Below, piece after piece: positions 42,926 to 51,666 of a stretch of DNA of 64,000 nt. Source of the DNA: Calothrix sp. PCC 7716 (lineage in GTDB: Bacteria > Cyanobacteriota > Cyanobacteriia > Cyanobacteriales > Nostocaceae); NCBI RefSeq assembly GCF_019977735.1, contig NZ_AP025018.1, positions 310,001 through 374,000 of the forward strand, read 5' to 3'. The number at the start of each line of letters is the position of its first letter. Within the stretch, counting starts at the first letter, position 1. The notes below the pieces were generated by a model, which saw only the letters and a list, made by a program, of their open reading frames with translations, made no database searches and was not told where the DNA came from. The translations under genes and the position numbers were made by a program.

Positions 42926-44290
42926 ATGACAAATCCCACAGTTGAAAACGTAGTAATTATTGGTTCTGGACCTGCTGGATATACTGCTGCTATATACGCA
43001 GGTCGTGCGAACCTTAAACCTGTTGTGTTTGAAGGTTTCCAAGCGGGGGGTTTACCTGGTGGGCAGTTAATGACAACGACTGAGGTTGAGAATTTTCCTG
43101 GTTTTCCTGCTGGTATTACTGGCCCTGAGTTGATGGATAAGATGAAGGCGCAAGCTGAGAGATGGGGCGCCGAGTTATATACTGAGGATGTAATATCGGT
43201 TGATTTGAGTCAGCGTCCTTTTACTGTGCGTTCGGAAGAAAGGGAATTTAAAACCCACAGTATTATCATAGCTACTGGCGCCACTGCAAAGCGTTTAGGT
43301 TTACCTAGCGAGCATACTTTTTGGAGTCGAGGCATTTCGGCGTGTGCAATTTGTGACGGTGCAACTCCGATATTTCACGGTGCTGAACTCGCTGTAATAG
43401 GCGCCGGAGATTCGGCGGCAGAAGAGGCTATTTACTTAACTAAATATGGTTCCAAGGTAAACTTGCTTGTGCGTACCGAGAAAATGCGCGCGTCGAAGGC
43501 AATGCAAGACCGTGTATTAACTAACCCCAAAATCACCGTACATTGGAACACCGAAGCTGTAGATATTTACGGTAGCGGGCACATGGAAGGGGTAAAAGTC
43601 CGTAATAGTAAAACGGGTGAAGAAAGTTTATTACATGCCAAGGGGTTATTTTACGCCATTGGTCACAAACCCAATACTTCTTTATTTGAAGGACAAATTC
43701 AACTTGACGAAGTAGGTTACATCGTTACTAAACCCGGTTCACCAGAAACCAGTGTAGAAGGTGTGTACGCAGCAGGTGACGTACAAGACCACGAATATCG
43801 CCAAGCTATTACTGCCGCAGGTTCGGGATGTGCCGCAGCAATGTTGGCAGAACGCTGGTTGTCTGTAAATGGTTTAGTTGAAGAATACAAACAGGCAACC
43901 CACACTCCAGATAATGAACTCGAACATGAACCCGAAGCGAAAACAGTGGCGCCAGTCGAGTTCGACATTAACACAACACGTCACCAAGGTGGTTTTGCAC
44001 TGCGGAAACTATTCCACGACAGCGATAGATTAATCGTCGTTAAATATGTATCACCAGGTTGCGGCCCATGCCACACCCTCAAACCCATATTAAACAAAGT
44101 AGTAGACGAATTCGACGGTAAAATACACTTCGTCGAAATAGACATCGACAAAGACCGCGACATCGCCGAAAACGCAGGTGTAACAGGCACACCAACAGTT
44201 CAGTTCTTCAAAGACAAAGAGCTACTCCAAGAAGTCAAAGGCGTCAAGCAAAAAAGCCAATACCGTCAATTAATCGAAACCAGCATCTAG
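42926..44290 (+). CDS. trxB: NADPH-thioredoxin reductase fused to thioredoxin (NTRC)
   Basis: A 454-residue fusion. Residues 1-315 are the reductase: FAD motif [19 protein letters not shown], redox centre CAIC (Cys140, Cys143) in [15 protein letters not shown] motif [12 protein letters not shown], and FAD-binding YAAGDVQD. Residues about 345-454 are thioredoxin with CGPC (Cys379, Cys382) in [12 protein letters not shown] and the cis-Pro of [12 protein letters not shown] feeds NADPH electrons to 2-Cys peroxiredoxin and is found in plants and cyanobacteria. A CATCTTGTG/TAAACATCTTG repeat series follows. Confidence 0.97.
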   Translation: MTNPTVENVVIIGSGPAGYTAAIYAGRANLKPVVFEGFQAGGLPGGQLMTTTEVENFPGFPAGITGPELMDKMKAQAERWGAELYTEDVISVDLSQRPFTVRSEEREFKTHSIIIATGATAKRLGLPSEHTFWSRGISACAICDGATPIFHGAELAVIGAGDSAAEEAIYLTKYGSKVNLLVRTEKMRASKAMQDRVLTNPKITVHWNTEAVDIYGSGHMEGVKVRNSKTGEESLLHAKGLFYAIGHKPNTSLFEGQIQLDEVGYIVTKPGSPETSVEGVYAAGDVQDHEYRQAITAAGSGCAAAMLAERWLSVNGLVEEYKQATHTPDNELEHEPEAKTVAPVEFDINTTRHQGGFALRKLFHDSDRLIVVKYVSPGCGPCHTLKPILNKVVDEFDGKIHFVEIDIDKDRDIAENAGVTGTPTVQFFKDKELLQEVKGVKQKSQYRQLIETSI

Positions 44291-44410
44291 AACAACCCCC
44301 AAAAACCAAACCAAGCATACTGTGCTAAACATCTTGTAGTAAACATCTTGTCCTAAACATCTTGTGCTAAACATCTTGTGGGATGGGCATCCTTGCCCGT
44401 CCCATAAAAT
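44272..44410. repeat. Direct repeat copy 1: trxB 3' end and downstream
   Basis: AATTAATCGAAACCAGCATC, ACTCC/ACCCCC-AAAAACCAAACCA, CATACTGTG and TAAACATCTTGT, with GGGATGGGCATCCTTGCCCG at the end, is repeated with changes at 44936-45032. Within copy 1, TAAACATCTTGT itself is repeated four times (44326-44380). Confidence 0.8.
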
Positions 44411-44459
44411 TATCTAAAAAGCTTAAAGAGAAAACACAGTTACAACGGAGAAACACAGA

Positions 44460-44606
44460 ATGATATCTTACGAAGAAAAAAGAAAGCAGTTTTCAGATGA
44501 AGCTCAAAAGCGTATTCAGAACCGCGCTCAAGAAATAAAAGACGAACTTCACATTATTAAAGAAATCGAAGCAAATTATGCAAAACCTCACTCGAATTAC
44601 TCGTAA
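44460..44606 (+). CDS. Small 48-residue protein overlapping the DUF433 gene
   Basis: MISYEEKRKQFSDEAQKRIQ, then NRAQEIKDELHIIKEIEANY, ending AKPHSNYS: a short, highly charged helical protein. It overlaps the DUF433 ATG by 29 bases in another frame, so translational coupling is likely. The ATG follows CAACGGAGAAACACAGA, a modest ribosome site. Family not recognised; similar short genes sit before DUF433 in other cyanobacteria as far as I recall. Confidence 0.5.
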   Translation: MISYEEKRKQFSDEAQKRIQNRAQEIKDELHIIKEIEANYAKPHSNYS

Positions 44607-44805
44607 TCCAGAAGTCATGGGTGGTAAACCTTGCATTCGAGGTATGCGTGTTACCGTTGGCGCCGTTGTTGGTTTACTCGCATCTGGACATTCACACGGA
44701 GATATTTTACAAGCTTATCCTTATTTAGAAGAAGGAGATATTTATGAAGCACTTGCTTATGCGGCTTGGCGGGCACAAGAAATAGAAGTATCTTTAAAGA
44801 GTTAG
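44578..44805 (+). CDS. DUF433 domain protein, antitoxin-like
   Basis: A 75-residue protein. LTRITRNPEVMGGKPCIRGM followed by RVTVGAVVGLLASGHSHGDI and LQAYPYLEEGDIYEALAYAA is the DUF433 signature, a winged-helix-like fold used by antitoxins. Usually the next gene is a PIN-like toxin (DUF5615), but here none follows within the gap to 45.2 kb. Length is complete. Orphan status suggests a lost toxin or a different partner, possibly the small gene upstream. Confidence 0.85.
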   Translation: MQNLTRITRNPEVMGGKPCIRGMRVTVGAVVGLLASGHSHGDILQAYPYLEEGDIYEALAYAAWRAQEIEVSLKS

Positions 44806-45216
44806 GCGCCTAAAGCCTTACAATCTACCAAGCGCAAATGAGGGTTAGTAAGGGCGGGTTATGCAACAAACCCAAACGTAGCAGAAAATTAATGTAAACC
44901 CGCCCCAAACACAGCGGCATACACCCAGGTGTCAATTAATCGAAACCAACATGTGACAACTCCCAAAAATCAAACCAACCATACTGTGGTAAACATTTTG
45001 TGGGATGGGCATCTTTGTCCGTCCCGTAAAATTTAGGGGCGGGTTTAGAGGGATTTTGCGTTATGTTGATGGTTATGCGTTAACCCGCCCCTACAGAAAC
45101 ATTTTGTTGCAATGTGCGTTCAATTGGTTGTATGTTCCGTTGACAAAACTATCAAAAAAGAGAGGGAGAACGAGAACCCCATGTTTTTAAAATGGGACGG
45201 GATGTTCGACGCAACA
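44806..45216. repeat. Gap with direct repeat copy 2 and GGGCGGG hairpins
   Basis: No gene. Copy 2 of the trxB 3'-end repeat lies at 44936-45032 (AATCGAAACCAACATG, CCAAAAATCAAACCAACCAT, GTGGGATGGGCATC). Before and after it are AAGGGCGGGTTATGCA..AACCCGCCCC (44850-44910) and TAGGGGCGGGTTTAGAGGG.. TTAACCCGCCCCTA (45034-45093), two inverted-repeat units. Confidence 0.7.
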
Positions 45217-45233
45217 GGTTTTAACCTGTTGTA

Positions 45234-45647
45234 TTACTTCCCTCTTTGATTTTCTATGTATCTCTTTACAACTTCGGTACTTACTTGTCCAGTGGTCGCA
45301 ACAAAGTATGTGGGGGTCCACAGGTTTGGTAACTTTTTAAGCTCTGGAAATTCTTTTCTTAACATGCTTGCAGCTCGTCCCTTTACCCACTTTGCAATTT
45401 GAGATGGAGCTTCATCAGTAGGAGCATTTATAAAAAAGTGAACATGGTCAGGCATTATCTCTAATGCAATTAATTTCCAGTTATGTTCTGTTACTAATCC
45501 AAATATTATCTCCTGTAACCTTCGAGCTACATCGTTTACCAATATAGGTCTACGTCTTTTTGGCACAAACACAAAATGGTAATTGATTGAGGATACGGAG
45601 TTTTCTGTACGTCTGTACTCCTGGTGAGTCGGTGCGAGTTTAGCCAT
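45234..45647 (-). CDS. tnpA: IS200/IS605 TnpA, Y1 HUH transposase
   Basis: A 137-residue single-strand transposase. SSINYHFVFVPKRRRPILVN opens the fold, MPDHVHFFI is the HUH metal motif, and the catalytic tyrosine is in VVKRYIENQ. Length is normal for TnpA. It is transcribed away from tnpB. All motifs are intact, so the element may be active. Confidence 0.95.
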   Translation of the reverse strand: MAKLAPTHQEYRRTENSVSSINYHFVFVPKRRRPILVNDVARRLQEIIFGLVTEHNWKLIALEIMPDHVHFFINAPTDEAPSQIAKWVKGRAASMLRKEFPELKKLPNLWTPTYFVATTGQVSTEVVKRYIENQRGK

Positions 45648-45712
45648 AATTTAATAATTAGTTGTTTTTGTATGTTGTAGCCATTATACTAAACAACAGG
45701 AGGTGATACTAA

Positions 45713-47101
45713 TTGTTTAGAACTATACCAATTAAAGCTACTTTCAATGACATGGAGCAGCAGTACTGGATTTACCAGTGCGAGGAAGCCAACAGTTTGA
45801 TAAATTGTGCCATTTATCATGTTAGGCAAACTCACTACTCTGAACTTGAATCAAAGGGCGATGCTTTTACAACTTATTGGAATGGGGATGAATTGCTCAG
45901 GAGTTGGAAGATTTATTTTTGCGGTGTTAATTACAATGAACTTGACAAAGTTTTAAAAGATAATAAGCACTATAAAGCGCTTGCTGCACAATCAGCACAA
46001 CAAGTTCTAAAAACAGTAGGAGAATCAATTACCAGTTATAACAGTTTAGTTCAGCTTTATTATCAAGGTGAAGTTGATAGACCGTCATTACCTGGATACC
46101 GTAAAAAAGGTGGGCTTGCTGCTGTTACATTCCCAAAACAAGCTTTAAGTTATGATTCGGGGTATTTCAAGCCATCTGTAAGCAGAACTTGTAAACCAGA
46201 CTTGATTTGTGACATTAAACTTCAAATACCTGATTTTATAAATCATGAGCAGGTTCGAGAAGTAACGATACGTCCTAATTACGGTCAATTATGGATTGAT
46301 TGGGTGATTGATGATGGGAAGGAGCCTGTAAAGAAAAACCCAAATCTTGATTATTCTCAAGCTTGGAGTTTTGACCACGGTGGGACTAATTGGTTAACCG
46401 GAGTCTCGACTCTTGGGAAAAGTTTTATTATTGATGGTAGAAAGCTTAAATCAATTAATCAAAATTATTCCCGACTCGTTGCCAAGTACAAGGAAGGTAA
46501 ACCTAACTTTTATTGGGATGTAAACCTTGACCGTATCCAGCTAAAACGTAATAACCAGATTCGTGATGGTATTAATAAAGCAGCTAGATTCATTGTTAAT
46601 CGCGCTCTTAATGATGGAATTGGGAACATCATTATTGGCTGGAATGAAGGTCAAAAAAATGGTTCTAACATGGGCAAGCGTGGCAACCAAAACTTTGTTC
46701 CAATTCCAACAGGTCGATTAATTGAACGGTTAAAACAACTTTGTTCAGAATATGGAATTGTTTTAACATTGACTGAAGAAGCTTATACGTCAAAGGCATC
46801 TTTTCTTGATAACGATTTAGTGCCGAAATACGGTGAAAAACCCGAAAAGTACGAGTTTTCAGGAATCAGATATCCACGCGGACAGTATAAGACAAAATCT
46901 GGATTAATTGTTAATTCGGATTGCAACGGGGCAATAAACATTGCCAAGAAAGTAGCGACACAGTTAGGACTTGTCCTGACCAAGGTCAGTAGGGCAGCTT
47001 TGAACCTGCCACAACGTTGCGACGTGTTTAGGGACTTGTCCCGAAAATACAGACGTAAAACGTTGCTCCGTGCGGATTTATCCCACGAAGTAACATCGTA
47101 A
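45713..47101 (+). CDS. tnpB: TnpB-type RNA-guided nuclease without the usual zinc finger
   Basis: A 462-residue TnpB. RuvC motifs are visible: WSFDHGGTNWLTG (D), IIIGWNEGQKNG (E) and NSDCNGAINIAKK (D). Between the last two motifs the four-Cys zinc finger of canonical TnpB is absent; instead KYEFSGIRYPRGQYKTKSG occurs, as in one cyanobacterial clade. TnpB cuts DNA guided by an omega RNA from the element's right end. The start is TTG, chosen because AGGAGGTGAT, a nearly perfect anti-Shine-Dalgarno match, lies 6-7 bases before it. Residues 15-170 hold the recognition region. Confidence 0.9.
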   Translation: MFRTIPIKATFNDMEQQYWIYQCEEANSLINCAIYHVRQTHYSELESKGDAFTTYWNGDELLRSWKIYFCGVNYNELDKVLKDNKHYKALAAQSAQQVLKTVGESITSYNSLVQLYYQGEVDRPSLPGYRKKGGLAAVTFPKQALSYDSGYFKPSVSRTCKPDLICDIKLQIPDFINHEQVREVTIRPNYGQLWIDWVIDDGKEPVKKNPNLDYSQAWSFDHGGTNWLTGVSTLGKSFIIDGRKLKSINQNYSRLVAKYKEGKPNFYWDVNLDRIQLKRNNQIRDGINKAARFIVNRALNDGIGNIIIGWNEGQKNGSNMGKRGNQNFVPIPTGRLIERLKQLCSEYGIVLTLTEEAYTSKASFLDNDLVPKYGEKPEKYEFSGIRYPRGQYKTKSGLIVNSDCNGAINIAKKVATQLGLVLTKVSRAALNLPQRCDVFRDLSRKYRRKTLLRADLSHEVTS

Positions 47102-47137
47102 AAAGAATCCTCCATGTTTCAACAGGAGGAGAGTTCA
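46990..47137 (+). ncRNA. Likely omega (guide) RNA region at the tnpB 3' end
   Basis: TnpB guide RNAs derive from the tnpB 3' end and the element's right end. Here the last about 110 bases of the gene are followed by GAATC, the hairpin CCTCC..GGAGG and GAGAGT. Its structure and end are inferred; no promoter was identified. The remnant at 13180-13465 ends in the same plan. Confidence 0.35.
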
Positions 47138-47265
47138 ATGTTATATATTAAAACTCTTAACTCATAACTCTACTCTTCGTAAGGTGCGTGACGCTACTAG
47201 TTCATTAGTTTTACCTTACGATTATTATGGCGCCACGCACCCTACCTCCTAACTTTTAAATATAT

Positions 47266-48156
47266 ATGGCTGTTACAAAGAGTCCTCTACCGAAGTTTCT
47301 ACAGCTTCCCCAAAATCCTAGTCTTTCGCAGAAGTTGATGTATGTGGGGTTGGCGTTAACTTTATTTTTTATCTTCTTGGCGTTTTTTGCGCCTGTTTTA
47401 CAAGCTATAGGAATACTACAAAATCCTACTGAGTTTCTTAGTAACCCCATGCATGAGGCGCCTTCTGGTAAGTACTGGTTTGGTACTAGTCGCCTTGGAT
47501 ATGATGTGTTTTCTCGGACTATGTTCGGCGCCCAAGCTGCGCTACAAGTTGTAATAGTGGCGACGGCGTTAAGTATGGTGATAGGTGTACCACTGGGAAT
47601 GCTGAGTGGTTATACGGGCGGTAAGTTAGACAAAGTATTACTATTTATTATGGATAGTATTTATACTTTGCCGGGATTGTTACTTTCGGTAACGCTAGCG
47701 TTTGTTGTTGGACGTGGAATATTAAACGCTGCTATCGCTATTAGTATTGCTTATATACCTCAGTATTATAGAGTTGTTCGTAATCATACGGTTAGTGTAA
47801 AAACAGAGGTATTTATCGAAGCTGCTCAGGCTATGGGCGCCAATACTTGGCAGGTACTTAGCAAATATTTATTTTTCAATGTTATTCAAAGTGTACCTGT
47901 ACTCTTTACCCTTAATGCTGCGGATGCCATTCTAGTGTTGGGTGGTTTAGGATTTTTAGGTCTAGGGCTTCCTGATGAAGTGCCTGAATGGGGGCATGAT
48001 TTAAAGCAAGCTTTAGAAGCTTTACCTACAGGAATTTGGTGGACTACTTTATTTCCGGGTTTGGCACTAACTTTGATGGTAGTAGGTTTATCACTGTTTG
48101 GTGAGGGGTTGAACGATTTGGTTAACCCACGCTTACGAAAACAAATTAGGAATTAG
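47266..48156 (+). CDS. ABC transporter permease, DppC/OppC family
   Basis: A 296-residue inner-membrane permease with six predicted segments (MYVGLALTLFFIFLAFFAPV; VVIVATALSMVIGVPLGML; LLSVTLAFVVGRGIL and others). The N-terminal extension (SGKYWFGTSRLGYDVFSRTM) is typical of DppC/OppC. The coupling EAA motif is EAAQAMGANTWQVLSKYLF. It takes up peptides or related solutes. Partner genes (binding protein, DppB, ATPases) are not next to it, which is common in cyanobacteria. Confidence 0.92.
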   Translation: MAVTKSPLPKFLQLPQNPSLSQKLMYVGLALTLFFIFLAFFAPVLQAIGILQNPTEFLSNPMHEAPSGKYWFGTSRLGYDVFSRTMFGAQAALQVVIVATALSMVIGVPLGMLSGYTGGKLDKVLLFIMDSIYTLPGLLLSVTLAFVVGRGILNAAIAISIAYIPQYYRVVRNHTVSVKTEVFIEAAQAMGANTWQVLSKYLFFNVIQSVPVLFTLNAADAILVLGGLGFLGLGLPDEVPEWGHDLKQALEALPTGIWWTTLFPGLALTLMVVGLSLFGEGLNDLVNPRLRKQIRN

Positions 48157-48184
48157 ATAAACGTCACCTGTAGAAACGTTATAT

Positions 48185-48212
48185 GTAGAGACGCGATTAA
48201 TCGCGTCTCTAC
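48185..48212. repeat. GTAGAGACGCGATTAATCGCGTCTCTAC palindrome
   Basis: A perfect 28-base palindrome, the best copy of the GTAGAGACG family in the window, 29 bases after the permease stop. It may end that transcript. Confidence 0.9.
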
Positions 48213-48274
48213 AACAATCCAATTTCATTTGTTAATCTATATATTTTGTTCTATTTATTACAGAGAGTCTGAAC

Positions 48275-48460
48275 GTGAAAGATAAGATGTCCTTGATTGC
48301 TGCTACGACTGGCGGTTTTATGCTTTCGGTTGCTTTAACCGGAATATTACATGGTAAGCCTGTAACTAATATTGCCAGTGAAGCTAGTTTTAATATTTCT
48401 CCTGTCACTTATGTGAATGTTAAAAAATCTGAAGTACACGAAGTAAAGAAATTAGGCTAG
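48275..48460 (+). CDS. Small hypothetical protein with an N-terminal hydrophobic segment
   Basis: A 61-residue protein from a GTG (ATG at 48287 is an alternative). SLIAATTGGFMLSVALTGIL is a membrane segment or signal peptide; the rest is polar. It ends 15 bases before the ROK gene, so the two are probably cotranscribed. Not recognised. Confidence 0.5.
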   Translation: MKDKMSLIAATTGGFMLSVALTGILHGKPVTNIASEASFNISPVTYVNVKKSEVHEVKKLG

Positions 48461-48475
48461 GCAAAAAAACTACCA

Positions 48476-49384
48476 ATGACAAATAATAATATTCAAGTTA
48501 TTGGGATTGACCTAGGGGGAACAGCGATAAAGTTGGGGAGGTTTACTGTAGACGGCGCCCTTTTACAGTCGGTAACGGTTGCAACTCCTCAACCTCCTGC
48601 TCCTGAAATGGTTTTGAATGTAATAGTTAACGCATTACAACAACTTGATGCAAATAATCAAGCTGTTGCTATTGGTCTTGGAATGCCTGGGCCTTCTGAC
48701 CCAGAGGGACGAATTGCGTTAGTATCTATTAATTTACCAGGATGGCGTGATGTTCCGTTAGCTCAATGGTTAGAAGAAAAAACAGGCAAACCTACTATTT
48801 TGGCTAACGATGCTAACTGTGCTGGTTTAGGTGAAGCTTGGTTAGGCGCCGGTCGTCGGTTCAAAAATTTTATTATGCTTACCTTGGGTACTGGTGTTGG
48901 TGGCGCCGTCTTTATTGACGGTAAATTATTTATTGGACATCATGGCGCCGCAGGTGAACTAGGTTTAATTAGCTTACACTCTTCGGGCCCAGAATGTAAC
49001 AGTGGCAACCAAGGCTCATTAGAACAATTTACTTCGATTCGAGCAATTAGGCGCCGTACTGGTAAAGAACCTTCGGAGTTAGGAGAATTAGCAGAAACTG
49101 GTGATGTAGAAGCTTTAAACTTTTGGCAAGAATATGGGCGAGATTTAGGTATTGGTTTAACGTCGATTATTTACGTACTGACACCACAAGCTATTTTAAT
49201 TGGTGGTGGAGTAGGCGCCAGTGCAAAGTTTTTTATACCTAGTGCCAAAGCTGAAATTGAAAAACGAGTTTTTATTACATCGCGCATTGGCTTAGAAATT
49301 TTACCAGCAGAATTGGGTAATTCAGCAGGTATGTTAGGCGCCGCAAAATTAGCATTAACAAAAGTTAGAGGTGAAAATTCGTAA
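48476..49384 (+). CDS. ROK-family sugar kinase (glucokinase-like)
   Basis: A 302-residue kinase. VIGIDLGGTAIKLGRF is the phosphate-1 loop; ILANDANCAGLGEAWLGAG has the catalytic Asp; TLGTGVGGAVFIDGKL is phosphate-2; GHHGAAGELG follows; the ROK signature Cys/His cluster is partly replaced (SSGPECNSGNQGSLEQFTS). The adenosine motif is ILIGGGVGA. It probably phosphorylates glucose; without a complete zinc site the substrate is uncertain. It is convergent with the broken methyltransferase gene, overlapping it by 20 bases. Confidence 0.9.
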   Translation: MTNNNIQVIGIDLGGTAIKLGRFTVDGALLQSVTVATPQPPAPEMVLNVIVNALQQLDANNQAVAIGLGMPGPSDPEGRIALVSINLPGWRDVPLAQWLEEKTGKPTILANDANCAGLGEAWLGAGRRFKNFIMLTLGTGVGGAVFIDGKLFIGHHGAAGELGLISLHSSGPECNSGNQGSLEQFTSIRAIRRRTGKEPSELGELAETGDVEALNFWQEYGRDLGIGLTSIIYVLTPQAILIGGGVGASAKFFIPSAKAEIEKRVFITSRIGLEILPAELGNSAGMLGAAKLALTKVRGENS

Positions 49385-50697
49385 GGTGGGCACTGCCCAC
49401 CAAGAAGTTAAGTTTACTATCCCAGTCTTTTATTAAAGATTCATCTATTATTTCTAATTCGGGGTGTTCCTCAACGTAAAACTCTAAACCGCTATGCAAA
49501 ATTCTATTTGTATCGATTAGAGACATTTGCTGTGATTGAGTGTTCCCATTAACGAAATCACCCATTACTTCACTACCTTGAACTAAACGTTTAATTATTG
49601 TAGCTATAGCAAGAGGGGAATTATCGATAGTTATCCATTGCCTGCCTAATTCTTCTGCGACAGCAGCAGTGGTTCCACTTCCTGCAAATGCATCTAATAC
49701 TAAATCTCCTGTGTTAGACGAAGCAAGAATTATTCTTTTTATCAAGTCTGGATTTTTTTCTGTCGGATAACCTGTAATTTTGATATTTTGGTTATGAGCA
49801 TCTTTATAATCAAGCCAAATATCTTGAACTCCTATTCCTTGACTATTGTCCAGGTAAACTTTTCGTCTTGGGTTTCCTGTGGGAGACCAATATATTTCTC
49901 CTTTAGCATCCCGAAGCGTCTAATGTTTCAGGAGTATATTGCCAGTGTTTTCCAGGAGGGGGTAACATTCCTCTCCAAGGTTGCCCTGTTGAACCTTTTC
50001 TTGTACCTGGTGCATGAATAGGAACTTTTTTATATAGTCTTCCTGTTCCTTCTTCTATATATTGATATTCTTTTTTTATTGCTGCTTCAGTCCATGCTTC
50101 AAATGGCTGATTCCATGTTTATTTATCGGTCTTTGTATAAAATAGTATGTAATCGGCAATGTTTCCGTATTGCTTACGTGTATAGTTTTTAGGATTACAT
50201 TTTTTCCTTGTTATCCAGTTACGAAAATTTCTGGCGCCGAATATTTCGTCCATTATAATTTTTACTGGAAAAGCCATGTTTTCGTCTAGGTGAACGTATA
50301 TGGCGCCTTGCTCAGATAAAAGTTCTTTTAGTAATATTAGTCTCTGACGCAAAAATTCTAAATATACTGCTCCTTCTATGCAGTCGTGGTAAGCATGGTC
50401 GCTTTTACGAGACTCAAAACTACTTCCTGTTGCATATGGAGGGTCTATATATACTAATCCAACTTTTCCTGCAATAGCTTTGTCGTTCAATAAGAAACTC
50501 AATACTCTTAAGTTTTCACCATAGATTAATTTATTTTTCAGGCTATGGTCTACGGTAACAACACGTTTTAATTTAGCTGGTTGGGTGGTTAATATGTGTT
50601 CTGTTGGAGTTTTACCATCGTAAGTTAACTGAAAAGATATATTTTTATTTATGAAGTTACTTGTATTACCGTTTTTGCTAGGTATACCTGTTGCCAT
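49365..50697 (-). pseudogene. Broken site-specific DNA methyltransferase (beta-class N6A/N4C)
   Basis: The N-terminal part (50697 to 50122) has LIYGENLRVLSFLL and catalytic motif LVYIDPPYATG, then a TAA (50119-50121) where relatives have TDKYTWNQP. Reading on in frame gives TWNQPFEAWTEAAIKKEYQY to TPETLD, then a shift near 49915 leads to DAKGEIYWSPTGNPRRKVYL, TGYPTEKNPDLIKRIILASS and SAM motif DAFAGSGTTAAVAEELGRQW. So one nonsense and one frameshift break it. DPPY before FAGSGT marks the beta class. The last residues LVGSAHL come from a GGTGGGCA repeat. No restriction gene is next to it. Confidence 0.88.
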
Positions 50698-50875
50698 GTA
50701 AAGTGTTTAGTTATATTGGTACGTTTGTCTATATTACTTGATCAATGAATTTTGGTGAAGTATTGTATATTAAAGTTTAAGTTTCAATAATTGTTGTGCT
50801 AGAAAGAAGATTTAACAACGGTTTACCTTTATATATATAATATACTTATACATTTGCTATTTATTTAATGTAAGT

Positions 50876-51085
50876 ATGACTCCTCAACAGCTAGAAGACT
50901 CTCAAAAATTAGAAACGCGAGTTGCAACATTGGAGAAAGAGCTAGCACAGATTAAACAGATGCTAACCAAACGTCCCGAAAGCAAAGAACCTTGGTGGTT
51001 AAAAATTGCTGGTAGCTTTGAAAATGACCCTGACTTTGATGAAGCAGTGCGTTTGGGACAAGAATGGCGCAAGTCAGCCCAATAG
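50876..51085 (+). CDS. VapB-like antitoxin
   Basis: A 69-residue protein. A coiled coil (EDSQKLETRVATLEKELAQI) leads to an acidic, Trp-containing tail (PWWLKIAGSFENDPDFDEAV) that typically fills the PIN toxin's active site. It lies 17 bases before the PIN gene. Similar genes precede PIN toxins in many cyanobacteria. Confidence 0.75.
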   Translation: MTPQQLEDSQKLETRVATLEKELAQIKQMLTKRPESKEPWWLKIAGSFENDPDFDEAVRLGQEWRKSAQ

Positions 51086-51102
51086 ATGTCTAAAATTTAA
51101 CA

Positions 51103-51528
51103 ATGTATATTCTTGATACTGATCATCTTAGTTTAATTCAACGTAATGGACAGGAAGGAAAGCGAATCCTGACGAGACTAGCAGCAACTGAAGAAGTTGA
51201 AATTGCGGTTACAGTTATTACATATGAAGAGCAAGTCAAAGGTAGACTTGCTCTCTTGTCAAAAGCAAAAACGCTTGAGAAGCAAGTTTCTGCTTATCGA
51301 GGATTAGAACAACTAGCAGTGGATTATCGCCTAATAACGATTGTTTCTTTTAGTGAAGCAGCCGCTTTGGAGCATCAACGTTTAAGAAACGCTTATCCTC
51401 GTCTGGGGAATATGGATTTAAAAATTGCGGCTATTGTACTAACCAATAAAGCAATTTTGCTTACTCGTAACGAATCAGATTTTAGACAAATAGCAGGTTT
51501 GCGAACAGAGGATTGGTCAAAAGCATAA
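51103..51528 (+). CDS. PIN-domain toxin (VapC-like)
   Basis: A 141-residue PIN ribonuclease. MYILDTDHLSLIQRN has the first catalytic Asp; AVTVITYEEQVKG has the Glu; LGNMDLKIAAIVLTNKAILLTRNESDF supplies the remaining acidic residues. All four appear intact. PIN toxins cut RNA when freed from the antitoxin. The module seems complete and functional. Confidence 0.87.
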   Translation: MYILDTDHLSLIQRNGQEGKRILTRLAATEEVEIAVTVITYEEQVKGRLALLSKAKTLEKQVSAYRGLEQLAVDYRLITIVSFSEAAALEHQRLRNAYPRLGNMDLKIAAIVLTNKAILLTRNESDFRQIAGLRTEDWSKA

Positions 51529-51627
51529 AATCAGCACCGATTTGAAATTTCTATGAAGCAAATATCTATATCCTAAAAATTTATGACATAGACAATCAGT
51601 TGATGATAGTTGTGGATTATTCGTTAC

Positions 51628-51666
51628 TTACCAGAGGAATGCGTGTGTATCTAGAAGTGCCTTCAT
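51628..51666 (-). pseudogene. 12-residue stub of a PIN toxin
   Basis: The frame overlapping the antitoxin stop (ATGA) reads MKALLDTHAFLW then TAA. MKALLDTHAFLWY is the standard PIN toxin start with the first catalytic Asp, but the rest of the gene is absent. The stop is created where the next residue should be. Confidence 0.75.

Larger units (their letters stand above)
45217..47137. mobile_element. IS200/IS605-type element with divergent tnpA and tnpB
   Basis: The pair of genes has 65 bases between divergent starts. The left end probably has the hairpin CAACAGGTT-TT-AACCTGTTG (about 45217-45236), just after the tnpA stop. The right end has the hairpin CCTCC-ATGTTTCAACA-GGAGG (about 47109-47130) after tnpB. 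IS200/IS605 elements end in such hairpins and leave no target duplication; exact cleavage points cannot be fixed by eye. It contains no GGCGCC site, unlike its surroundings. Confidence 0.8.
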
